DNA from: Spirochaetia bacterium
GTDB taxonomy: Bacteria > Spirochaetota > Leptospirae > Leptospirales > Leptonemataceae
NCBI GenBank assembly: GCA_016195395.1
Contig: JACPZR010000468.1
Span: 1-10,629 of the forward strand
Direction of reading: 5' to 3'
DNA: 10,629 nt
Under the pieces are notes generated by a model. It was not told the origin of the DNA, did not search any database, and saw only the letters and a program-made list of their open reading frames with translations. A program made the position numbers and the translations under genes. This document shows, piece after piece, positions 1-4,878 of this stretch. Position 1 is the first letter of the stretch. Every line of letters starts with the position of its first letter.

Positions 1-280
1 CTTCATCAGAGGCGATTTCTCTGCGTCCCGATCGCTTGGCTTCTTCCAGATGGTCCTGGAGGAGGTGTTTGCGCATGGCGGATTCGAGTTCCGGTGTCGC
101 AAAGTCTTCATAGATGGGCACCTTCTCTGTAACAGCGCGTTCTGCTTTATGCGCCTGGTCCAGATAGGTCTTCACGTCCTCCGTGGCGCGCGCTCCATAT
201 CGGATACCGGCAAAGTAGAACGTTATGCCGGATGCAGCAACAGCAGACAGGACTATGGAAGCAAGGAGTTTCAAATTCAT
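1..280 (-). CDS. Short membrane-anchored protein of unknown function (3' end outside window)
   Basis: Reading leftwards from the ATG at 280-278 there are 93 open codons to the window edge, so the C-terminus is missing. The protein begins MNLKLLASIVLSAVAASGIT, followed by FYFAG. This is a hydrophobic stretch of roughly 20 residues (about 4-25) that looks like a signal anchor or signal peptide with no obvious cleavage site. The remainder is charged and probably helical (roughly residues 30-93, rich in E, K, R and A), with no motif I recognise. The ATG overlaps the TGA of the upstream alpha/beta hydrolase by four bases (ATGA, 277-280), and no good Shine-Dalgarno sequence is visible, so translation is probably coupled to that gene. 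The tight coupling suggests the two act together or are at least co-regulated, but I cannot name a function. Confidence 0.75.
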   Translation of the reverse strand, partial: MNLKLLASIVLSAVAASGITFYFAGIRYGARATEDVKTYLDQAHKAERAVTEKVPIYEDFATPELESAMRKHLLQDHLEEAKRSGRREIASDE

Positions 281-1203
281 TTCAGCAACCCGTGTTTCTT
301 GAGGAATGTTTTCATGACAGCGAGGACGTCTTCCGGGTGATCGTGGTGGAAGTTGTGGCTCCCGTCTTTGATTTCATGCGTTTCAATCCGCTTGAAGTGC
401 GACGTGATCTCCTTTATGGATGCCTCCACGTTGGCGCGGACATCCCCCTCCGTTCCGCGTCCGGGCAGAAGATCGCTTTCGCTTCCGTACAGAAAAAGGA
501 CGGGGCATTCAATCTGTTCCCAAAGAGCGCGGCTGATCAAAGGAGGAAAGGGGACAGGAGCAAAGCGCTGCCGGAACTCAGGGTCGTAATGCCAGCTGAA
601 GCCGTCCGGAGCTTCTCTGACGAGACCCGGCGCAATCGCTTCAATTTTGTCAGGGGAGAGTTTTTCATGCAGGCGGGACAGCGCCATCTCAACGTCCTTC
701 ATTGTCTTCATCACGCGCCGCGGACGGAGCGGCCTGTCGGATCCTTTCCTGACCGACAACACCCAGTCGCGCATCCGGGCCACTTCCGCTTTCTCCGGGA
801 TCATTCCGCTGAAGCCTTCAAAGAGCACCAGCGCTGACACTTCATCCGGAACCAGGCCCGCAAAGCGGGCGGCGACGGCGGCGCCCATGCTGTGACCCAG
901 GAGAACGTACGGCGGTGGAACGGAGCCGGTGATGGAAGCAAGGTCCCCCAGGAGATTTGCTGTAGAATAGTAGCCGTCCCGAATCCGCGTGGAATCTCCA
1001 AAGCCGCGAAAGTCGGGCATGAACACTTCGAAGTGCTGCGACAGAAACGGAAGGAGAAACTGGAACGTGTCCCCGGTATCGTTGAATCCGTGCAGGGCAA
1101 TCATTCGGGGCGACCCTGGGGCGCCCGCTTTCTTCATGTGGACAGATCCACCCGTGACGGGAATGCTTCCCGCTTCCTCTGCGCCGCTTTTTTGATTCCG
1201 CAC
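277..1203 (-). CDS. Alpha/beta hydrolase, serine type (hydrolase/lipase/esterase family)
   Basis: A 308-residue protein with the standard alpha/beta-hydrolase layout. The oxyanion-strand motif HGF is at 38-40, followed by a DFRGFGDS loop (64-71). The nucleophile elbow GHSMG is at 103-107, with Ser105 as nucleophile. The likely acid is Asp244 in GSESD after strand 6, and the likely base is His283 in GSHNFHHDHPEDV. It is predicted to hydrolyse an ester or related bond in the cytoplasm. No signal peptide is seen and the substrate cannot be inferred. The start is GTG at 1203-1201. An ATG at codon 23 would remove the first beta strand (IPVTGGSVHMKKAG), which family members normally have, and no ATG, GTG or TTG precedes the GTG in frame after the stop at 1267-1269. 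The gene follows the GHKL gene by 63 bases and overlaps the next gene by ATGA. It may be co-transcribed with both. Confidence 0.88.
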   Translation of the reverse strand: MRNQKSGAEEAGSIPVTGGSVHMKKAGAPGSPRMIALHGFNDTGDTFQFLLPFLSQHFEVFMPDFRGFGDSTRIRDGYYSTANLLGDLASITGSVPPPYVLLGHSMGAAVAARFAGLVPDEVSALVLFEGFSGMIPEKAEVARMRDWVLSVRKGSDRPLRPRRVMKTMKDVEMALSRLHEKLSPDKIEAIAPGLVREAPDGFSWHYDPEFRQRFAPVPFPPLISRALWEQIECPVLFLYGSESDLLPGRGTEGDVRANVEASIKEITSHFKRIETHEIKDGSHNFHHDHPEDVLAVMKTFLKKHGLLK

Positions 1204-1266
1204 GAGAGTGGATTTTCCGCGGCGTTTGTCCTGTAAAGAGAAAGAATGAATGCCCGGACGGACTTG

Positions 1267-2022
1267 TTAGAATTTGCGGGCGCTGAATTCTTTTCGGAAT
1301 TCTTCTATGTTCTTGCCGCTCTGCGGAAACTCTTTTTCAAAGCGCTGCCGCCGGAGCACATAATCTTTGGACAGCGGAATCTCAAGACGCGCAGCCGTTT
1401 CATTGTAGCGGGGGTTGGAATAGACCGTGAATGAGTGGCGGTTGATCCCGCTCTGATCCAAAAGAATCCCTACCATTGTCAATCCCAGCCCGGCGCCTTC
1501 CGTATCATCCGCATGCTGCATGAAGAAATCGATCAGGCTGTTAAAACTCTCAGACTGCCGGAACTTTTCGCGGATCCGCTCCTCTTCCTGAGGAAGCAGA
1601 ATGAATGAGTTTTTGACTTTGATGTTAAGGACATCTTCGTTGTAGTAGAACGTTGCGGTTACGTAGAGCTGCTCGCCTTTCAGATCGTAGCGGTACTTGC
1701 GGACATTCTCTTCAACCAGCTCCCCTTTGAGCATCTGGATGGCCTTCACATAGTCCTCTTCATTCTCAGGATGAAGGCCGTTCTCCCGGATGATGACGCG
1801 CTTGATATTGGCTTTCGTTGCGTTGATGATCACCTCTTTGGACGCCGTGTAAACGATGTCCATCAGGTCCATTCTGTCATACTTCTTCAGGATTGTGGCG
1901 GTGAGTTGGTTGAGAACCTGCTCCCCATAGTCGCTCAGGTAGTGGGTGAGGAGGGAGACAATTCGATTTTCCCCGACAGCCTTATCGAGCATCACCTGGA
2001 GAGTTTCTTTCGATTTTCGCAT
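1267..2022 (-). CDS. Stand-alone GHKL ATPase-like (histidine-kinase-type) protein without a phosphoacceptor domain
   Basis: A 251-residue protein with traces of the GHKL fold. An N-box-like KEVIINATKAN (62-72, with Glu63, Asn67 and Lys70) and a glycine-rich EGAGLGLTMV (175-184) match the N and G2 boxes of histidine kinases. There is no DHp domain, no H-box histidine, no transmembrane or sensor segment, and no receiver partner next door. Where the G1 box (DxGxG) should lie, the sequence reads VKNSFILLP (136-144), so the adenine-contacting Asp is Asn and both glycines are lost. It may therefore bind nucleotide weakly or not at all, acting as a signalling adaptor or anti-sigma-like partner; that is inference. 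The N-terminus (1-60) is helical, and the C-terminus (about 218-251) is a charged tail. The start is the ATG at 2022-2020, with only a distant G-rich stretch as possible Shine-Dalgarno. From memory, very similar proteins occur in Leptospira-type spirochaetes. It is divergent from the SDR gene at 2119. Confidence 0.75.
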   Translation of the reverse strand: MRKSKETLQVMLDKAVGENRIVSLLTHYLSDYGEQVLNQLTATILKKYDRMDLMDIVYTASKEVIINATKANIKRVIIRENGLHPENEEDYVKAIQMLKGELVEENVRKYRYDLKGEQLYVTATFYYNEDVLNIKVKNSFILLPQEEERIREKFRQSESFNSLIDFFMQHADDTEGAGLGLTMVGILLDQSGINRHSFTVYSNPRYNETAARLEIPLSKDYVLRRQRFEKEFPQSGKNIEEFRKEFSARKF

Positions 2023-2118
2023 TCTGTTTGTGGGACGTATTCACCCCCCGTCAGGTCTCGTTCAAGAAAAATTCGTCTTTCGCTTGTCCCTAAACCCAGC
2101 CAAAACCAATCCCTCCGC
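2023..2118. promoter_or_regulatory. Divergent intergenic region, presumed promoters for the GHKL and SDR genes
   Basis: These 96 bases separate two genes transcribed away from each other, so both promoters should lie here. On the minus strand a TTGAAC box (2065-2060) sits 17 bases before GAATAC (2042-2037). The -35 match is fair and the -10 match is poor, and a start there would leave almost no leader. No clear pair is visible on the plus strand. The SDR ATG has no Shine-Dalgarno sequence (CCCTCCGC precedes it). I see no operator palindrome or terminator. The region is called from gene arrangement, not from a convincing sequence signal. Confidence 0.4.
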
Positions 2119-2805
2119 ATGAGCAAGAGAACTGTAGTCATCACCGGCGGGACGGGCGGATTGGGAAGGGCCGTGACAGCCGCGTTTGTGGGCGCGAATT
2201 GGCGCATTGTGATTCCCGTAGAAAAGGCAGCCGACGGGGCATCCGTTGCCGGTCCGTCTGTGACTACGATTGAGGCCAATGTGACCAATGAGAAAAGCGT
2301 ATCCGGATTCTTTGAGACTGCCGCAAAGGACGGCGGCCTTCATGCGCTGGTCCACCTGGTAGGCGGCTTCACCGGAGGACCCACCCTTGACGAAACCGAC
2401 GTCAGCGACTGGGACCGCATGTCGGAGCTGAATGCGCGTTCCACATTCCTTTGCTTGAAGCATGCCATCAAACACATGAAGCAGGGTCGGTACGGGCGGA
2501 TCGTGACAGTGGGCGCGCGCCCGGCTCTTGACGGCGTAGCGGGTCTTGGTCCCTACGCGGCGTCCAAAGCCGCTGTCATCGCGCTGACAAAAACCGCCGC
2601 GCATGAGGGCCGCGCGTTTGGGATCACTGCCAATGTCGTGGTGCCTTCCACGATCGACACTCCGGCCAACCGCGCCTCTATGCCGGACGCTGATTTTTCT
2701 GCCTGGGTGGCTCCGGCAAACCTGGCCGGCATGATTGCAGTGCTTGCATCAGAGGCGGGCGCTGACACGAGCGGAGCCGTCATCCCTGTCTACGGTCGTG
2801 CGTAG
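2119..2805 (+). CDS. SDR oxidoreductase with dihydropteridine-reductase-like active site (Ala in place of Ser)
   Basis: A 228-residue short-chain dehydrogenase/reductase of classical length. The dinucleotide motif TGGTGGLG is at 9-16, and NVT at 54-56 ends the region that normally pairs with it. LNARS (104-108) carries the Asn of the active site. The catalytic Tyr146 and Lys150 lie in YAASK. The residue 13 before the Tyr, normally Ser, is Ala133 in the motif VGARPAL. This Ala/Tyr/Lys set matches, as I recall it, rat dihydropteridine reductase, and a related group of bacterial SDRs carries VGAR plus an MPDAD-type segment (here 188-192). An NAD(P)H-dependent cytoplasmic reductase is therefore likely, with a quinonoid pterin or similar substrate possible but unproven. 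The ATG at 2119 is chosen because everything upstream in frame overlaps the divergent GHKL gene and lies before the Rossmann fold. Its TAG is followed at once by the ATG of the next gene. Confidence 0.88.
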   Translation: MSKRTVVITGGTGGLGRAVTAAFVGANWRIVIPVEKAADGASVAGPSVTTIEANVTNEKSVSGFFETAAKDGGLHALVHLVGGFTGGPTLDETDVSDWDRMSELNARSTFLCLKHAIKHMKQGRYGRIVTVGARPALDGVAGLGPYAASKAAVIALTKTAAHEGRAFGITANVVVPSTIDTPANRASMPDADFSAWVAPANLAGMIAVLASEAGADTSGAVIPVYGRA

Positions 2806-3579
2806 ATGTCGGGCGTTCCTCTGAAGTATCTTGAGTTTGGAGAGAGCGGCCCGCCCGTAGTGATTCTGCACGGCCTCTTTGGGTCGTCCCGTAATTGGAG
2901 CGGAGTGGGCCGGGCGTTGTCAGACGCATATCACGTCTATGCCCTCGACCAACGCAATCACGGCGAGAGTCCGCACACGGCTACACACACGTTATCAGAT
3001 CTCTCCGGGGACTTGGATGCCTGGTTGTCCGTTCATACGGCAGAGCCGTCCGTTCTCCTGGGTCATTCTATGGGAGGGCTGGTTGTTATGCGTTATGCGC
3101 TCAGTGCCTCCCAAAAAAACCGGAGCAGAGCTGTGATCATCGTGGACATTGCGCCCCGAACGTATCCGCCGCACCACCAGAAAGAATTCGCGGCTCTGCG
3201 CACGGACGTAGGTGGTATGCGCACGCGTGAAGAAGTGGACCGCGCCATGTCTTTGGTACATCCTGATCCCATGGTCCGACAGTTTTTGCAGATGAATCTG
3301 ATGCGCACGGATACCGGCTTTGAATGGAAGATCAACGTTGACGGATTGGAGGGGAGTCGTTTCATGGAAGAGCGCGATTTTTCAGGATCGTACGATGGAC
3401 CGGCTTTGTTCATCACCGGCGGCGCGTCTTCGTATGTGCTGGAATCGGACCGCACCTTGATCATGGAGCGTTTTCCACGGGCGCAGATACTAACGCTGCC
3501 CGGGGCGGATCACTACCTCCATTATACGGCGCAGGCGGCGTTTTTGGGCGCGGTGCGGGAATTTCTGAAAAGTGTCTGA
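2806..3579 (+). CDS. Alpha/beta hydrolase, YbfF/ABHD11-like esterase
   Basis: A 257-residue serine hydrolase with the hallmarks of the YbfF/ABHD11 branch: HGLFGSSRNW at 22-31 (oxyanion loop), ALDQRNHGES (46-55), GHSMGG at 86-91 with nucleophile Ser88, and VDIAP at 113-117 with Asp114. Asp114 occupies the position proposed as the acid in E. coli YbfF, as far as I remember. The base is His236 in GADHYLH. The length is usual for the group. Known members cleave short acyl thioesters and esters such as acyl-CoAs, and the same broad role in the cytoplasm is likely here. The ATG directly abuts the TAG of the SDR gene (TAGATG, 2803-2808), and no separate ribosome site is clear, so translation is probably coupled. 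The HAD gene follows after 11 bases. No promoter is visible between the three genes. Confidence 0.9.
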   Translation: MSGVPLKYLEFGESGPPVVILHGLFGSSRNWSGVGRALSDAYHVYALDQRNHGESPHTATHTLSDLSGDLDAWLSVHTAEPSVLLGHSMGGLVVMRYALSASQKNRSRAVIIVDIAPRTYPPHHQKEFAALRTDVGGMRTREEVDRAMSLVHPDPMVRQFLQMNLMRTDTGFEWKINVDGLEGSRFMEERDFSGSYDGPALFITGGASSYVLESDRTLIMERFPRAQILTLPGADHYLHYTAQAAFLGAVREFLKSV

Positions 3580-3590
3580 AGGGGGTTCGT

Positions 3591-4349
3591 ATGCGGCACA
3601 TTAAAGGCGTCCTTTTGGATTTGAACGGGGTGCTCTACGACGATACCGGGCTCTACGATTTTGCCGTGGAAACGGTGGGATTCTTAAAAGAGCGCGGCAT
3701 TCCCTACCGCTTTGTGACTAATACCACCACAGAATCCGCGGCTACTCTTGCGGCCAAGATTCAGGCGATGGGCCTCCAAACGGACGAGGCGCACATTGTA
3801 AACCCTGTGAAAGCTGCGCTTACGTATCTGCGTCGGAAAGGAAAACCGCGGTGTCGCTTTGTGCTGCGCGACGCGCCCAAGAGTGAGTTCTCAGAATTTG
3901 AATCCGTCCGCGAACATCCGGATGTGATCGTGGTGGGAGACATTGGGGACAAGTGGAACTACGCTCTGATGAACGAACTCTTTCACGAGATGATCGGCGG
4001 GGCTGAGCTGGTGGCTCTGCACCGCGGACGTTATTGGCAGACGGCGGAGGGCCTGCGCTTGGACATCGGCGCATTCATTGCCGGTTTGGAATATGCCACC
4101 GGGCACAAGGCCGTTGTCATCGGCAAACCGTCTCCGGATTTCTACCGCCTGGCGCTGGACGACATGTCTCTCCAGCCCTCCGAGGCCGCGATGGTGGGAG
4201 ACGATTTCGACGCCGACGTGCGGGGTGCGCGCGCCGCCGGCTTGGTTGGTGTCCAAGTCCGGACGGGTAAATACCGCCCGTCGCTTGTGGAAGCATCCCA
4301 AGCGGATTACGTCTTTGATACGGCGCTCGGCATCCGGGAGCTCTTCTAG
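3591..4349 (+). CDS. HAD-superfamily phosphatase, subfamily IIA, LHPP/HDHD2-like
   Basis: A 252-residue HAD hydrolase of the IIA class with a C2 cap. Motif I is LLDLNGVLYD (8-17), with nucleophile Asp10. Motif II Thr43 is in VTNTTTES. Motif III Lys179 is in GKPSPDFY. Motif IV is VGDDFDADV (202-210), with Asp204 and Asp205. The cap spans roughly residues 75-170. The stretches RGRYW, GKPSPDFY and VRTGKYRPS line up well, from memory, with human LHPP, which acts on pyrophosphate and phospho-lysine or phospho-histidine. In motif I the usual second Asp is Asn12, and LHPP-type proteins have Ser there, so the missing acid/base residue fits the subfamily rather than indicating decay. The start is supported by a clear Shine-Dalgarno (GAAGGGGG, about 8 bases before the ATG). 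It is the last gene of a three-gene set with the SDR and esterase, and a 147-base gap separates it from the feo genes. Confidence 0.88.
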   Translation: MRHIKGVLLDLNGVLYDDTGLYDFAVETVGFLKERGIPYRFVTNTTTESAATLAAKIQAMGLQTDEAHIVNPVKAALTYLRRKGKPRCRFVLRDAPKSEFSEFESVREHPDVIVVGDIGDKWNYALMNELFHEMIGGAELVALHRGRYWQTAEGLRLDIGAFIAGLEYATGHKAVVIGKPSPDFYRLALDDMSLQPSEAAMVGDDFDADVRGARAAGLVGVQVRTGKYRPSLVEASQADYVFDTALGIRELF

Positions 4350-4391
4350 CGGACAGAACAGGAATCAAGAACAGACAGGTTATTGCGAAAC

Positions 4392-4420
4392 TGGACTAGC
4401 AAAAATCATGGTTTTATATT
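4392..4420 (+). promoter_or_regulatory. Candidate sigma-70-type promoter of the feo operon
   Basis: TGGACT (4392-4397) matches four of six bases of the -35 consensus. It stands exactly 17 bases before TATATT (4415-4420), which matches five of six bases of the -10 consensus. Transcription would begin near 4427, giving a leader of about 70 bases before the ATG at 4497. The -10 box runs into the palindrome at 4418-4436, so a bound repressor would block it. This is inferred from spacing and consensus only. Confidence 0.5.
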
Positions 4421-4436
4421 GAGACTTAATCTCAAT
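4418..4436. promoter_or_regulatory. Fur-like iron box (19-bp palindrome)
   Basis: The sequence ATTGAGACTTAATCTCAAT is an inverted repeat of 19 bases with a single central base. Eight of nine symmetric pairs match; only the C/A pair at 4425/4429 does not. Length, A/T content and the TTGAGA...TCTCAA arms fit the general layout of Fur boxes. It lies directly before an iron-uptake operon and overlaps the predicted -10 box. Repression by an iron-loaded Fur- or DtxR-type regulator when iron is plentiful is the natural reading. Which regulator family binds cannot be settled from this window. Confidence 0.6.
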
Positions 4437-4496
4437 TATGATTGACGGACTCTGGCAGTCCTGGTTCCTTGGTCTATCAGGGGATTGTAGGAAACT

Positions 4497-4646
4497 ATGA
4501 GTGCCGAAATCGCAATCATCGCAGGCGCAGTGGCGCTGGCCGGGCTGTACGTAGTCATGCAGATTCGTCGGACGCTCGTGCCAAAGGCTGCCAAGGACCA
4601 CTGCAATGGGTGCGGATGCGCGCCTTCTGCCCCGGGACGGAATTGA
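4497..4646 (+). CDS. Small single-pass Cys-rich membrane peptide at the head of the feo operon
   Basis: A 49-codon frame. It reads MSAEIAIIAGAVALAGLYVV, then MQIRRTLVPKAAKD, then HCNGCGC (35-41) and a short tail. Residues 5-21 form one membrane helix, the RR at 24-25 suggests the C-terminus stays in the cytoplasm, and Cys36, Cys39 and Cys41 with His35 form a possible metal or redox site. The design (one helix, then a basic stretch, then a Cys cluster) resembles the FeoB-associated Cys-rich membrane proteins that usually lie downstream of feoB in other phyla. Here it precedes feoA. An AGGA at 4489-4492 serves as ribosome site, and its TGA is one base from the feoA ATG. It may stabilise FeoB or handle incoming Fe(II), as FeoC does in enterobacteria; this is inference from position and shape. 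Confidence 0.75.
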   Translation: MSAEIAIIAGAVALAGLYVVMQIRRTLVPKAAKDHCNGCGCAPSAPGRN

Positions 4647-4647
4647 T

Positions 4648-4878
4648 ATGAGTACTCTCGATAAGGTGAGCATTGGAGCTTCAGCGACTGTGGTCAGCGT
4701 TCTCCGTGAAGACGGTGTGGGACTGCGCCTTGCTGAAATGGGACTGATTCCCGGCCAGCGGATCACTGTCCTCAGGTCGGCCCCTTTTGGTGATCCCATC
4801 GAGATCAGCCTCCTCAATTACCGCTTATGCCTCCGCCGCGCGGATGCGAGTGCCGTAGGGGTGGAGATAGAGATTTGA
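4648..4878 (+). CDS. feoA: FeoA, ferrous iron transport accessory protein
   Basis: A 76-residue cytoplasmic protein of typical FeoA size with the SH3-like beta-barrel pattern. The conserved core RLAEMGLIPGQRITVL (27-42) is followed by APFGDPIEISLLNYRLCLRRADASAV (45-70), which match the usual LxxMGLxPG and P-x-GDP segments of the family. FeoA is required for full FeoB activity and is thought to contact the FeoB G domain. The ATG at 4648 is preferred to upstream in-frame codons because it begins the conserved fold and follows the small gene by one base. Its TGA overlaps the TTG start of feoB, so the genes are probably translated in sequence. Its promoter is the one proposed before 4497. Confidence 0.93.
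   Translation: MSTLDKVSIGASATVVSVLREDGVGLRLAEMGLIPGQRITVLRSAPFGDPIEISLLNYRLCLRRADASAVGVEIEI

Larger units (their letters stand above)
4350..4496. other. Control region between the HAD gene and the feo operon
   Basis: At 147 bases this is the longest non-coding stretch in the window. Its centre is much richer in A and T than the surroundings. It contains the promoter-like boxes and palindrome described separately. A small hairpin follows in the presumed leader: GGACT (4447-4451), CTGGC loop, AGTCC (4457-4461). A 20-codon reading frame, 4438-4500, runs through the leader and overlaps the next start by ATGA. I see no rho-independent terminator for the HAD gene, so readthrough into feo is possible. 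Confidence 0.7.

Noticed and set aside
1140..1200. tRNA-like look of the hydrolase N-terminus (GSIPVT is typical of frames read through tRNA genes)
   Set aside because: The DNA lacks the GTTCRA T-loop sequence and no cloverleaf stems can be drawn, so the resemblance is chance.
1771..2118. In-frame open extension upstream of the SDR start
   Set aside because: It overlaps the divergent GHKL gene on the other strand, lacks a ribosome site, and precedes the first Rossmann strand, which begins right after the ATG at 2119.
4827..4874. ATG at 4827 as the feoB start
   Set aside because: It would overlap feoA by 52 bases and add a Cys/Arg-rich leader unlike FeoB; the TTG at 4875 has a better upstream purine stretch and a standard 4-base overlap.
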